Assembly (NCBI RefSeq): GCF_042650885.1
Contig: NZ_JBHSBU010000001.1
Coordinates: forward strand, 2,542,001 to 2,606,000
Source: Chitinimonas_A lacunae
Lineage (GTDB): Bacteria > Pseudomonadota > Gammaproteobacteria > Burkholderiales > Chitinimonadaceae
Direction: 5' to 3'
DNA: 64,000 bases
A program made the position numbers and the translations under genes. Of this stretch, positions 20,284 through 29,862 are shown one piece after another (the stretch's first letter is position 1; every line of letters starts with the position of its first letter). The notes under the pieces are model-generated. The model saw nothing but the letters and a program-made list of their open reading frames with translations, was not told where the DNA came from and did no database searches.

Positions 20284-21768
20284 ATGCTCGACTTTTCTGA
20301 ATACCGCCGTTACGACGCCCTGGGTCTGGCCGATCTGGTGCGGCGCGGTGAGGTCAGTTCGCTGGAGTTGCTCGACACGGCGCTTGCCCGCTGTGAGGCC
20401 GTCAATCCGGCGCTCAATGCGGTGATCCGCCAGTTTCCCGAACGCGCCCGCCATCTGGCCGCGACCGCCCGGGCCGAGGCGCCGTTTGCCGGGGTGCCGT
20501 TTCTGCTCAAAGATCTGCTGGCGGCGTTGGCGGGGGAAGTGCTCGGTTACGGCTGCGCCGCCTTGCAGCAATTCCGGCCCGCTTACGACAGCGAACTGGT
20601 GCGGCGCTTTCTGGCGGCCGGGCTGGTCCCGTTTGGCAAGACCAGCACGCCCGAATTCGGCCTGCTTGGCTATACCGAGCCCAAGGCACATGGCCCTTGC
20701 CGCAATCCCTGGTCCTTATCGCATACCCCGGGTGGCTCCTCGGGCGGCGCCGCCGCAGCGGTGGCGGCGGGTATCGTGCCGCTGGCCCATGGTGGCGATG
20801 GGGGCGGATCGATCCGGATTCCCGCCGCCAACTGCGGTCTGTTCGGACTCAAACCCAGCCGCGGCCGGGTGCCGCAGGGGCCGGATTTCGCTGAAGTCTG
20901 GTCCGGTGCGGTACAGGAGCACGCGCTCAGCCGTTCGGTACGCGACTCGGCCGCGCTGCTCGACGCGATTGCCGGGCCGGATGTCGGTGCGCCGTATCGG
21001 ATTGCCCCGTCGGCCCGCTCCTACCTCGAGTGCGTCGCCACCCCGCCTGAGCGCCTGTGTATCGGTGCCGTGCTCGAATCGAGCGCAACACCCATCGATC
21101 CCGACTGCCGTCAGGCGGTCGAAACCACCATCAGACTGCTCGAAGACCTGGGTCATCGGGTCGAAGTCGTCGCCCTGCCTTATGAGCACGCTGTGCTGGT
21201 CGAATGCTATCTGAGCATGTACTACGGCGAAGTGGCGGCGGCGCTCGATTGGCTGGCCGAGGTACTGGGACGCCCGGTCGAGCGCGAGGATGTCGAGCTG
21301 GAGACCTGGATTCTGGCCCGGCTTGGCCGCCAGCGCAGTGCCGGTGAGCAGACCCGCTCACGGCAGCGCTGGAACGAACTGAGTCGGGCAATGGGGCGTT
21401 TCCATCTTCATTACGATCTGCTGCTGACGCCGACGCTGGCGACGCCACCGGTGCGGATCGGCGAACTGGCGACGCCAGCCAGAGAAAGTCTGGGATTGAA
21501 ATGGGCCGATCGGCTGGGCCTGTCGCACCTGCTGCTCGGCTCGGTCCACAGGGAAGCCCGCCGCAGTTTTGCCCGCCTCCCGTTTACCCAGCTCGCCAAT
21601 CTGACTGGCCAGCCGGCGATGTCGCTGCCGCTGCATTGGAATCAGGCCGGGCTGCCGATCGGCGTGCAATTGGTCGCCGCCATCAATCGCGAAGACCTGC
21701 TGTTCTCACTGGCCGGCGAGCTGGAAAGCGCCGCTCCCTGGTTCGACAAGGTACCACCCGAGTGTTGA
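20284..21768 (+). CDS. Amidase (amidase-signature family)
   Basis: A 494-residue hydrolase of the GatA/FAAH-like amidase-signature family. The Ser-cisSer-Lys triad is complete: Lys76 (PFLLKDLL), cis-Ser152 in PGGSSGGAAAAVAAG, nucleophile Ser176 in GGDGGGSIRIPAANCG. The segment between these follows the family's usual spacing, and the C-terminus has LPFTQLANLTGQPAMSLPL. It is not the GatA subunit of the tRNA amidotransferase, since no gatB/gatC neighbours are present and a 6-aminohexanoate/indoleacetamide-type pattern fits better. The substrate is unknown. No signal peptide, so it is cytosolic. Confidence 0.9.
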   Translation: MLDFSEYRRYDALGLADLVRRGEVSSLELLDTALARCEAVNPALNAVIRQFPERARHLAATARAEAPFAGVPFLLKDLLAALAGEVLGYGCAALQQFRPAYDSELVRRFLAAGLVPFGKTSTPEFGLLGYTEPKAHGPCRNPWSLSHTPGGSSGGAAAAVAAGIVPLAHGGDGGGSIRIPAANCGLFGLKPSRGRVPQGPDFAEVWSGAVQEHALSRSVRDSAALLDAIAGPDVGAPYRIAPSARSYLECVATPPERLCIGAVLESSATPIDPDCRQAVETTIRLLEDLGHRVEVVALPYEHAVLVECYLSMYYGEVAAALDWLAEVLGRPVEREDVELETWILARLGRQRSAGEQTRSRQRWNELSRAMGRFHLHYDLLLTPTLATPPVRIGELATPARESLGLKWADRLGLSHLLLGSVHREARRSFARLPFTQLANLTGQPAMSLPLHWNQAGLPIGVQLVAAINREDLLFSLAGELESAAPWFDKVPPEC

Positions 21769-22155
21769 AAAGCGCTTAATTAATTGGCATGTTTTAGTAA
21801 TTAATTTACATACTCAGCACTAATAATTACATACATTGTGCATATTTTTTACCACGGAGACAGCAGCGGCCCCGACGATTCTTGCACACTCTGTCAAACA
21901 TGACAGTGGGAGAAATCGTCGCTAGCGGCTAAGCTGCCGGTCCTGCCGTGTCATCAACGCCGCCCGCAGGCGGTGGAATGCGATCCGTTTTGACTTTGCC
22001 GGACCATTGTTTGACTCAAGGTTGCCACGCCACCCTGCCCTGCCACCGCGCCGCCCCTGCCTTCTGGCCGGGGCGGTTTGCCATTGGGGAGCAGCGAAGC
22101 GGGGGAGCCGGGCGCTTTCGGTTAAAATGCCGGCTTTGCCTTACCCGCTGCTGCT
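21769..22155. other. Intergenic region upstream of msbA
   Basis: The first 90 bases are strikingly AT-rich (TTAATTAATT, repeated TAATTA motifs), then GC-rich to the msbA start. TTAAAAT at about 22121 could be a -10 element for msbA. An open frame crossing this region continues antiparallel to sense in msbA and is not a gene. Confidence 0.4.
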
Positions 22156-24003
22156 GTGACCAACCGTCAACTGTATTTCCGCATCCTTGGCCATTTCCGG
22201 CCCTATCTCGGCATCGCGGTGCTGACCATGATCGCTGTCGCGCTGGCCTCGATGACCGATGTGATGCTGGTCAAGCAGCTACAGACGGTGATCGATGCCC
22301 TGGGCACCACCAGCCAGCAGGCCGCGCCCGGGCTATTGCCCGAAAATGGCCTGCTCAGTCGGGTGCAGGCGCTGCTGGGCAATCTCCTGGGGCCGCTCGA
22401 CCCGCGCACGGCGCCGCTGTGGAGCATTCCCACCGTTATCCTGCTGCTGGCGCTGGTGCGCATGGTCAGCAGCTTTGCCGGCGACTACGGCAGTGCCTGG
22501 CTGGCCGGCCAGGTGCAGCTCGATCTGCGCCAGGCCATGTTCGGTCGTCTGCTGACCCTGCCCAACCGTTTCTACGACCGCAGCTCGGTCGGCGAGACGC
22601 TGTCGCGGGTGGCATTCGATGTTGGTCAGGTGTCCAACGCCGGTCTCAATGTCCTCAATGTGGTGGTGCGCGACAGCGTGGCCGTGGTGGGCTATCTGAG
22701 TGCCATGTTTACGCTCGATTGGCAGCTGTCGCTGTTCTGTCTAATTCTGGCGCCCGGTGTCGGGCTGGTGGTGGCGGTCGCGGGCAAGCGGCTGCGCAAA
22801 CTCAGCCGGGGCACCCAGGCCACGATGGGCACGCTGACCCGGGTGCTCGACGAATCGATCGGCGGCCAACGGGTAGTGAAGATTTTTGGCGGTGCCCACT
22901 ATGAAGGGCAGCGCTTTTTCGAAGTCGCCAACCGGGTGCGCCAGCTTGGCGTCAAGCAGGCTGCCACCTCGGCGCTGAACTCGGGCCTGATCATGTTGCT
23001 GATCGGCCTGACCCTGTCGGCCATCATCTATTTCGCCCTGCAACGCGCCCAGCATGGCGCGCTGTCCCCGGGCGCCTTCGTGGCCTTTATGGGCTCGCTG
23101 CTGGCGATCCAGGGGCCGATCAAGAATCTGACCAAGATCAACGAGCCGCTTCAGCGCGGCCTGGCGGCAGGCGAATCGGTATTTGGCGTGCTCGATGCCG
23201 AGGCCGAACCCGACCACGGCCGCCAGCCCATCGAGCGGGCGCGCGGGGAATTACGCTTCGAGGCGGTGGAATTCCGTTACGACGCCGACCAGGACGAACG
23301 GCCGGCGCTCGATCGTTTCGACCTGCATATCGCCGCCGGCGAAACGGTGGCGCTGGTCGGCGGCTCCGGCAGCGGCAAGAGTACGGCAGCGAGCCTGTTG
23401 CCGCGCTTCTACGACCCGAACCAGGGCCGCATCCTGCTCGATGGCGTCGATCTGCGCGAACTGCCGCTTGCCGACCTGCGCCGCCAGATTGCCCTGGTCA
23501 GCCAGGACGTGGTGCTGTTCAACGACTCGATTGCCCGCAATATCGCCTATGGCGATGCAGCCCCCGACCGCGACCGGGTGATCGCGGCAGCCCAAGCGGC
23601 CTATGCCGACGAATTTATCCGCCAGTTGCCCGACGGCTACGACACCGAAATCGGCGAAAACGGCGCCCGGCTCTCGGGCGGCCAGCGCCAGCGGCTGGCG
23701 ATTGCCCGGGCGCTTTATAAAGACGCACCGATCCTGATTCTCGACGAGGCGACCTCGGCGCTCGATACCGAGTCCGAGCGCCAGGTCCAGGCCGCGCTCG
23801 AGCGGCTGATGCAGGGCCGCACCACCCTGGTGATCGCCCACCGGCTCAGCACCATCGAGCGGGCCGACCGCATCGTCGCCATGGAGCGGGGCCGGATCGT
23901 CGAAAGCGGCAGCCATGCCGAACTGCTGGCCCGCGACGGGCTGTATGCCCGCCTCCATACGCAACACCGACTGGCCGGACCGGCCGAGGAAACCCGACCA
24001 TGA
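22156..24003 (+). CDS. msbA: Lipid A export ATP-binding/permease protein
   Basis: A 615-residue ABC half-exporter that flips lipid A-core across the inner membrane. Six membrane helices occupy about 1-325, with the coupling-helix region SRVAFDVGQVS and TRVLDESIGGQRVVKIF. The nucleotide-binding domain has Walker A LVGGSGSGKST (400-410, Lys408), the ABC signature LSGGQ (506-510), Walker B ILILDEATS (Asp530, catalytic Glu531), and the H-loop in VIAHRLSTIE. Translation begins at GTG 22156, which gives the normal TNRQLYFRILGHFRPY N-terminus. The next gene starts within its stop codon, so it heads an LPS-core operon. Confidence 0.95.
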   Translation: MTNRQLYFRILGHFRPYLGIAVLTMIAVALASMTDVMLVKQLQTVIDALGTTSQQAAPGLLPENGLLSRVQALLGNLLGPLDPRTAPLWSIPTVILLLALVRMVSSFAGDYGSAWLAGQVQLDLRQAMFGRLLTLPNRFYDRSSVGETLSRVAFDVGQVSNAGLNVLNVVVRDSVAVVGYLSAMFTLDWQLSLFCLILAPGVGLVVAVAGKRLRKLSRGTQATMGTLTRVLDESIGGQRVVKIFGGAHYEGQRFFEVANRVRQLGVKQAATSALNSGLIMLLIGLTLSAIIYFALQRAQHGALSPGAFVAFMGSLLAIQGPIKNLTKINEPLQRGLAAGESVFGVLDAEAEPDHGRQPIERARGELRFEAVEFRYDADQDERPALDRFDLHIAAGETVALVGGSGSGKSTAASLLPRFYDPNQGRILLDGVDLRELPLADLRRQIALVSQDVVLFNDSIARNIAYGDAAPDRDRVIAAAQAAYADEFIRQLPDGYDTEIGENGARLSGGQRQRLAIARALYKDAPILILDEATSALDTESERQVQAALERLMQGRTTLVIAHRLSTIERADRIVAMERGRIVESGSHAELLARDGLYARLHTQHRLAGPAEETRP

Positions 24004-25118
24004 ACCGACCCTTGCGCATCGTCCATACCGAAAACTCCTGCGGCTGGGGCGGCCAGGAAATCCGCATCCTGACCGAGATGCGCGGCATGCTCGACCGTGG
24101 TCATCAGCTCACCTTGCTCTGTCCGCGCGAAGCGGCCATCCACGATGCCGCCATCAAGCTCGGCATTCCGACCGTCGCCCTGCCGATTGCCCGCAAGAAG
24201 CTCGGCGGCGTGCTGGCCATGCGCGGCTGGCTGGCCCAGCATGGCAGCGAGGTCGATGTGATCAACTGCCATAGCTCGACCGATTCCTGGTTGAGCGCCA
24301 CCGCCAGCACCCTGCTCGCCAAGGCGCCACCCATCGTGCGCACGCGCCATGTCTCGACCGCCGTCAACAACGCTGCCACCACGCGCTGGCTCTATCTCAA
24401 GGCCACCCGCCATATCGTCACCACCGGCGAGCGGCTGCGCCAGCAGCTGCACCGCGACAACGGTTATCCGCTTGAACATATGACCTCGATCCCGACCGGG
24501 ATCGACCTGGACCGCTACCAGCCGCGCCCGCGCACCGAGATGCGGGCCGAACTGGGCCTGCCCGAGCGGCCGACGCTCGGTATCGTCGCCACCTTGCGCG
24601 GCTGGAAGGGTCATCAATACCTGTTCGATGCCTGGCGTGAACTGCAACAGCGTTTCCCCGACTGGCAACTGGTGGTGGTCGGCCATGGCCCGCAGTGGGA
24701 AGCGCTCAATCAGCGCGCCCGCGACGAAGGGTTTGGCGAGCGGGTGCGTTTTGTCGGCAATCGCGACGATGTGGAGAAATGGCTCGGCGCCTTCGACCTG
24801 TTCGTGCTGCCGTCCTGGGGCAATGAAGGCGTGCCGCAGGGGATCATGCAGGCGATGGCCACCGGCCTGCCGGTGGTGTCCACCACCGTCGGCGCCATCG
24901 ATGAAGCGGTCGCCGCCGATGAAACCGGCTTTCTGGTCGGGCCGCGTGACGCGGTGGCGCTGACCGCCGCGCTCGACCGCCTGATGGGCAACGAAGCGCT
25001 GCGGCGCCAGTTCGGCGAAGCCGGGCTGCAACGAGCGCGGCGCCAGTTCGGCCTCGACCATATGCTCGACCGCATGCTCACCGTCTTCGAGGCCGCCTGT
25101 GCCGGGACGGAGCGCTGA
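24000..25118 (+). CDS. Glycosyltransferase family 4, LPS-core type
   Basis: A 372-residue GT-B glycosyltransferase. N-terminal MNRPLRIVHTENSCGWGGQEIRILTE holds the acceptor-side GGQE motif typical of GT4 enzymes that act with msbA. The C-terminal half has GIVATLRGWKGHQYLFDAW, VVVGHGPQWEAL and the donor-binding PSWGNEGVPQGIMQAMATGLPVVSTTVGAI (E-x7-E loop). Its ATG overlaps the msbA stop (ATGA) and its stop shares a base with the next start, so translation is coupled. It likely adds a sugar to lipid A-core; donor unknown. Confidence 0.9.
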   Translation: MNRPLRIVHTENSCGWGGQEIRILTEMRGMLDRGHQLTLLCPREAAIHDAAIKLGIPTVALPIARKKLGGVLAMRGWLAQHGSEVDVINCHSSTDSWLSATASTLLAKAPPIVRTRHVSTAVNNAATTRWLYLKATRHIVTTGERLRQQLHRDNGYPLEHMTSIPTGIDLDRYQPRPRTEMRAELGLPERPTLGIVATLRGWKGHQYLFDAWRELQQRFPDWQLVVVGHGPQWEALNQRARDEGFGERVRFVGNRDDVEKWLGAFDLFVLPSWGNEGVPQGIMQAMATGLPVVSTTVGAIDEAVAADETGFLVGPRDAVALTAALDRLMGNEALRRQFGEAGLQRARRQFGLDHMLDRMLTVFEAACAGTER

Positions 25119-26272
25119 TGCGGCTGGCCTACGCCTATAACGAGATCCTGCCGAAACGCTCGGCCCACGACGTCTATGTGGCGCGCAACGCCCATGCGCT
25201 GGCCGCAGCGGGCGTGGAAACCACGCTGCTGGTCGGCCGCGGCGGTCCGCACGATGCCGCCCTGCTCGACCATTACCGGCTCGATCCGCTGCCGACCTTC
25301 CGGCTGGCCCGGCTGCCCATCGTGCGGCGCAATCTGGCGCTGCCGATCACGCTCAATGCGGTGTTCAACTGGTCGGCCCAGTCCTGGCTGCGCCGGCAAC
25401 GCCCCGACTGGCTGGCGCTCAGCGTGATCAAGCAGGGCCAGTTCCATCTGGCGCGGCGGATCAGCGGCATCCGCTATGTCTATGAAGTCCATGAGCTGGC
25501 CTGGTATCCCGGCCGCGACGCCGGCGCCCCGGCCATCGCGGCGCGGCTGGCCGCCGAGCGCACGATGCTGGCAGCCTGCGACCTGGTGACTGTCACGACC
25601 GAGGCACTTGCCACCATCCTGCGGCAACCGCCCTATTCACTGCGCGTCCCGATTGCCGTGATTCCGCTGGCGACCCCGCCGCTTCTCCCCGCAGGGCCGA
25701 CCGAGCACCGCACCCCCACGCTCAGGCTTGCCTATATCGGCCAGCTCTACCGCGAACAAGGGGTGGAACTGCTGCTGGAAGCGCTGGCCCGCACCAACTC
25801 GGCCGAACTCGATGTGATCGGCGGCAAGGAAGCGGAAGTCGCCGCACTGCGCACGACGGCCCAGCGTCTGGGCATCGCCGATCGGGTCCGCTGGCATGGT
25901 TTTCAGGCACCGGCAGCCCTGCCTGCCCTGGTGGCAGCGGCCGATGTCTGTGTCGCGCCATTTCTGTCGGTCGGCCGGATGCCCTATGTGGCCCATACCA
26001 AGCTGCTCGAATATATAGGCTGGCGCCGACCGGTGATTGCGCCGCGCCTGCCGGTGGTCGAGGAGCATTTCCCGGACGGTGCCGGTGCCGAGCTGTATGC
26101 AGCCGATGATCCGGCGGCGCTGGCCCAGGCGATCGAAGCGCTGCAACAGCCGGACAAGCTGGCACAGCGGCGGTGCGAGATCGCCGCCCATCGTGGCTGC
26201 CTCGACTGGGCCGGGCGCAGTGCCGCCTATCTGGCAGCGCTGGAAGCCGTCGCGGCGGGGCAGACCCTGTGA
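25118..26272 (+). CDS. Glycosyltransferase family 4 (second)
   Basis: A 384-residue GT-B enzyme: MRLAYAYNEILPKRSAHDVYVARNAHALA at the acceptor-side domain, YEVHELAWYPGRD in the middle, and LRLAYIGQLYREQGVELLLEALA with ADVCVAPFLSVGRMPYVAHTKLLEYIGWRRPVIAP as the donor loop. The final Glu of the usual E-x7-E motif is in KLLEYIGWRRPVIA. The start at 25118 overlaps the preceding gene's stop by one base (TGATG). Same operon and presumably the same core oligosaccharide as its neighbour; the two are not close paralogues. Confidence 0.87.
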   Translation: MRLAYAYNEILPKRSAHDVYVARNAHALAAAGVETTLLVGRGGPHDAALLDHYRLDPLPTFRLARLPIVRRNLALPITLNAVFNWSAQSWLRRQRPDWLALSVIKQGQFHLARRISGIRYVYEVHELAWYPGRDAGAPAIAARLAAERTMLAACDLVTVTTEALATILRQPPYSLRVPIAVIPLATPPLLPAGPTEHRTPTLRLAYIGQLYREQGVELLLEALARTNSAELDVIGGKEAEVAALRTTAQRLGIADRVRWHGFQAPAALPALVAAADVCVAPFLSVGRMPYVAHTKLLEYIGWRRPVIAPRLPVVEEHFPDGAGAELYAADDPAALAQAIEALQQPDKLAQRRCEIAAHRGCLDWAGRSAAYLAALEAVAAGQTL

Positions 26273-27249
26273 ATCAGCCGCCCTTGTCGGTCGTGATCCC
26301 GGTCCACGACGCCGCACCCTATCTGCCGGCGCTGTTCGAGGCGCTCGATGCCCAGACCCTGGCCGGCATCGCCTATATCTTCGTCAACGACGGCTCGCAT
26401 GACGACTCGGCCCGCCTGCTCGACGACTATGCGGCCAGCCGTCCCGGCGTGCTGGTGCTGCACCAGCAGCCGGCGCGCGGCGTGTCGGCGGCGCGCAATC
26501 TGGGGCTGGCCCATATCCGTGGCGACTATGTCGGTTTCTGCGACGCCGACGACCAACCAGCGCCCGACCACTACGCCCAGCTCTACGAACTGGCCTGCCA
26601 CCATCGGCTCGATATCGCCTTCGGCAATGGCTGCTATTTCAACCAGGCGCCCGGCGACGATCACCGGCTGATCGTGCAGCAGCCCAAGCCCACTGCCGTG
26701 CTCGATGGCGCCGGTTGGCTCGATGCCTGTCTGGTGGGGCGTGAATGGATCTATGCGGTCTATCTGAGCCTGTTGCGCTGCGACTGGCTGCGCGAACACG
26801 GTCTGCGCTTTCCCGAAGGCATGGTGCATGAAGATGTGGTGTGGACCAACGAGCTGCTGTTGCGGGCAGGTCGGGTAGCCTATCAGGCAGCGCCCACCTA
26901 TCATTACCGCCGCACGCCCGGCTCGATCATGCGTAACCGCAGCCGCGACGGACTCTGGCGCCGCATCGACGGCCACACCAAAGCCGCAGCCCATCTACAG
27001 CGGATCAGCGACAGCGCCGCAGCGGCGCTGCGCCCGGCACTGCGGGCCCAGGCGCTGATCGAGTTGAACAAGCTGCTTGGCCTGTTGGGCGATCTGGACG
27101 ACTGGCAACTCAAGACCGCCTGCGCCCGTCGACTGCGCCGCAGCGGCCTGTTTGGCTGGGGCTGGCATCACGGCGGCGGCCGTTTGCGCTGGCGGCTGGT
27201 GCGGGCCTCGCTGCTGGCGGCGCTGGCGACGGGTTCGGCCGACGGCTAG
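26269..27249 (+). CDS. Glycosyltransferase family 2 (first of a tandem pair)
   Basis: A 326-residue GT-A transferase. LSVVIPVHDAAPYLPALFEALDAQTL begins the fold; the divalent-metal DxD is in DYVGFCDADDQ, and the catalytic VHEDVVWTNELLLRA segment follows, with YHYRRTPGSIM. The GTG start at 26269 overlaps the previous stop as GTGA; extending upstream to ATG 26173 would lie inside the preceding gene. It is clearly paralogous to the next GT2 (same length, same order of motifs). Acceptor and donor unknown; probably a late core or lipo-oligosaccharide branch. Confidence 0.88.
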   Translation: MNQPPLSVVIPVHDAAPYLPALFEALDAQTLAGIAYIFVNDGSHDDSARLLDDYAASRPGVLVLHQQPARGVSAARNLGLAHIRGDYVGFCDADDQPAPDHYAQLYELACHHRLDIAFGNGCYFNQAPGDDHRLIVQQPKPTAVLDGAGWLDACLVGREWIYAVYLSLLRCDWLREHGLRFPEGMVHEDVVWTNELLLRAGRVAYQAAPTYHYRRTPGSIMRNRSRDGLWRRIDGHTKAAAHLQRISDSAAAALRPALRAQALIELNKLLGLLGDLDDWQLKTACARRLRRSGLFGWGWHHGGGRLRWRLVRASLLAALATGSADG

Positions 27250-27432
27250 AATCGATCAGATTTATTCCTTTTTAAACAGAACGCTCTCCCGATCTAGCGA
27301 CTATTTTGCAGATTATTTTATATAATCCTCACACTCCAGCATCCGCGCCCCTGATGGCCTCAATAAGGGCCGGTGTTGCGGAACCTCACCTGTCGCGTCG
27401 GGTCCGACCCGGCCAGCTTACTGATCCGTTCT

Positions 27433-28410
27433 ATGCCTGCCGTCAGCGTCGTCATCCCGGTCCATAATGCCGCGCCGTATCTGCCCGCGCTGTTCCAGGC
27501 GCTTGTGGCGCAGGCGCTGGCCGATCTTGAATTCATCCTGATCGACGACGGCAGCAGCGATGGCAGTGCCGCGCTGCTCGACGGTTTCGTGGCGGCAGAG
27601 CCCCGCGCACAGCTGATCCGCCACGCCACGCCACAGGGCGTCTCACGCGCCCGCAACGCCGGCATCACCGTGGCACGCGGTCGCTATATCGGTTTTTGCG
27701 ATGCCGATGATGTGCCGGCGCCGCAACTATGGTCCTCGCTGCTCGCGGCGGCCGAAGCAGAACAGCTCGATGTGGTGCTGTGCAACGGTCGCCGCTTCGA
27801 AGGCGAGCCATCCGACAGCGCCCCGCTGCTGGCACGACGGCCCAAGCCCGAGGGTGTGCTGAGCGGGCGCAATTGGCTGGTCCACAGCATCGAGCAAGGC
27901 GAATATCTGGTAATGGTCTACCTGACCCTGGTGGCGCGCCGCCTGTTCGAGGGCGGGGCCTTGCGTTTCGTCCCCGCCATCGTGCACGAGGATGTGCTGT
28001 GGATGACCGATCTGCTGCTTCACACCCAGAGACTGCGCTATCTGAACCAGCCGCTCTACCACTACCGCCGCACCCCCGGCTCGATCACCGAAGGCCACAG
28101 CGAGCAGCGCGCCTGCGAGCGGGTGGCGGGCTATGCGGTGGTGATCGATACCCTGCTGCGCTGGTCCGACGACAGCCGCGAGCCGCGTCTGGCCGGCGCC
28201 TTGCGTGCCCAGGCCCGTGCCAATGCCCGGCATCTGCTGGCGCTGGCCGAACGACAGACCAGCTCCCCGGCCAGACGGCGGGTAGCGGCAGTCATCGCCC
28301 GGCACGGTCTGTTGCGGCTGCTGTGGCAACGGGCGCAGGGACTGGGCGACCGGCGCCGCATCGCCCGGGTCTGGATGGCGGCCAAACTGGCACGACCCAC
28401 TTATGACTAG
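27433..28410 (+). CDS. Glycosyltransferase family 2 (second of a tandem pair)
   Basis: A 325-residue paralogue of the upstream GT2: MPAVSVVIPVHNAAPYLPALF at the start, RGRYIGFCDADDVPAPQLW with the DxD, VHEDVLWMTDLLLHTQ and YHYRRTPGSITEG. The ATG at 27433 is chosen because it aligns with the paralogue's N-terminus; the frame remains open upstream to 27373. It is separated from the first copy by 183 bases with an AT-rich patch that may hold an internal promoter, and it overlaps the ligase gene by eight bases. Confidence 0.88.
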   Translation: MPAVSVVIPVHNAAPYLPALFQALVAQALADLEFILIDDGSSDGSAALLDGFVAAEPRAQLIRHATPQGVSRARNAGITVARGRYIGFCDADDVPAPQLWSSLLAAAEAEQLDVVLCNGRRFEGEPSDSAPLLARRPKPEGVLSGRNWLVHSIEQGEYLVMVYLTLVARRLFEGGALRFVPAIVHEDVLWMTDLLLHTQRLRYLNQPLYHYRRTPGSITEGHSEQRACERVAGYAVVIDTLLRWSDDSREPRLAGALRAQARANARHLLALAERQTSSPARRRVAAVIARHGLLRLLWQRAQGLGDRRRIARVWMAAKLARPTYD

Positions 28411-29716
28411 CGCCCTGGCCCGTTTTACCACTGCTCCCTGGTTGCGCAGTCTGACCGAATTGGCGCTGGTCGCTTTCGGGACCACGCTGCTCGCCACCCG
28501 TCACACCTATGGCCGCTGGGGCGCGCTGCTGGCGCTGCTGGGCATTGCGCTGGCACTGGTCGATCTGCGCCGGCACGAGCGCTGGCCGTTCGAGCGGGCG
28601 GATTGGCTGCCAGCGCTGGCGGTGCTGCTGTTTCCGCTCTATCAGTCGCTATCTATCCTGGCCCACGGCGGTCCGCCCCATCTGTTCGAATGGACCTGGC
28701 ATCTGTTCTACGCCTTGCCGGTCGCTTTTGTGGTCCGCCGACTCAGACCCTCTCCCGCCACCTTTCCGGCCGGCCTGGCCGTCGGCGCCGGTGCCGCCTT
28801 CGCGCTGGCGCTGCTTCAGGTTGTCTCGCAGGAAATGGAGCGGGCGCGCGGCTACTGGCATATGGTGGTCTTTGGCAATCTGGCGCTGGCGATCGGCCTG
28901 TTACCGCTGCTATGCCTGGAAGCCCGCTGGTTCCACGAGCGACTCCAGGCGCTGGCCATCGTCGGTGCCCTCGCTGGCACCATGGCCTCACTGCTGTCGG
29001 GTTCACGCGGCGGCTGGCTGGCACTGCCCTTTTTCTGGCTGATCTGGTACCGCTCGCGCCGGCCCCGGGTCGGCGGCCCTCCGCCGCTCGACCGCCGGCT
29101 GCTCGGCCTGTTCATCGGCTGCGCCGTGGCGATGGCGGTGGTATTTGGTCCTGGGGTGATCAAACGGGTCGAGCAGGCTGGCCAGGATATCGTGGCTTAC
29201 CGCAGCGGCCAGGTGGTCACTTCGCTTGGCATGCGCTTTGAAATGTGGGGCGCGGCCATCGATATGGCACGCGAGCATCCTTTGACTGGCGTCGGCCCAT
29301 GGCGCTTCGGCGCCGAACTGGCCGAACGGGTCGAGCAAGGCAAGCTGCCCCGACCGCTGCTGGAGTTCGAGCACGCCCATAACGAATTCCTCAACATCCT
29401 CGCCACCCAGGGCGCCCCGGGTCTGCTGGCGCTGCTGTTCAGCTATCTGGGCCTGGCGCTCTACTTCGAGCGGCAGCGCCGGATCAAACGCAACCGCGAA
29501 GCCCCGCTGGCTGCCATGGGACTGGCACTGGTGGTGATGTTTGCGGTGTTTGGCTTGTCCGAAGTGATGTTCGCTCACCGCGTCAGCTATCTGCTTTTTG
29601 CGGTGCTGATCGGGGTGTGCTGGGGCTTCCAGCAAGGCCCGAGCACGACACGGCTGCGCTATGTCCATCGTGAAAAGACGGTCTGGATGCCTCGCGATCT
29701 GAGTCGAGTGCCTTGA
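28403..29716 (+). CDS. O-antigen ligase/polymerase-type membrane protein (WaaL/Wzy family)
   Basis: A 437-residue polytopic inner-membrane protein with about 10-11 hydrophobic helices and a large periplasmic loop near 265-330. The loop has the family features HPLTGVGPWRFG and FEHAHNEFLNILATQG, and LLSGSRGGWLALP precedes it. These proteins transfer or polymerise glycan on the periplasmic side, here probably onto the lipid A-core made by the upstream transferases. The start overlaps the GT2 gene, and the cluster ends with a terminator. WaaL versus Wzy cannot be decided from sequence. Confidence 0.88.
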   Translation: MTSALARFTTAPWLRSLTELALVAFGTTLLATRHTYGRWGALLALLGIALALVDLRRHERWPFERADWLPALAVLLFPLYQSLSILAHGGPPHLFEWTWHLFYALPVAFVVRRLRPSPATFPAGLAVGAGAAFALALLQVVSQEMERARGYWHMVVFGNLALAIGLLPLLCLEARWFHERLQALAIVGALAGTMASLLSGSRGGWLALPFFWLIWYRSRRPRVGGPPPLDRRLLGLFIGCAVAMAVVFGPGVIKRVEQAGQDIVAYRSGQVVTSLGMRFEMWGAAIDMAREHPLTGVGPWRFGAELAERVEQGKLPRPLLEFEHAHNEFLNILATQGAPGLLALLFSYLGLALYFERQRRIKRNREAPLAAMGLALVVMFAVFGLSEVMFAHRVSYLLFAVLIGVCWGFQQGPSTTRLRYVHREKTVWMPRDLSRVP

Positions 29717-29772
29717 GACAAAGAATTCTGTAGCCACGTCTGGTGGCGCTAAGGGAATGGAGACCTTCCCCA

Positions 29773-29808
29773 TGAAAATGCCTACCAAGAAGAAGGCAGG
29801 CATTTTTC
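29773..29808 (+). terminator. Rho-independent terminator of the msbA-glycosyltransferase-ligase operon
   Basis: Stem AAAATGCCTACC / GGCAGGCATTTT (one mismatch) with a short A-rich loop and a T-run, 57 bases past the ligase stop. Confidence 0.8.
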
Positions 29809-29862
29809 TGGCGGAGTATTAAACCCTTGCCAATTAAAACGCAAGCGGTTTATGTAAAAAAT

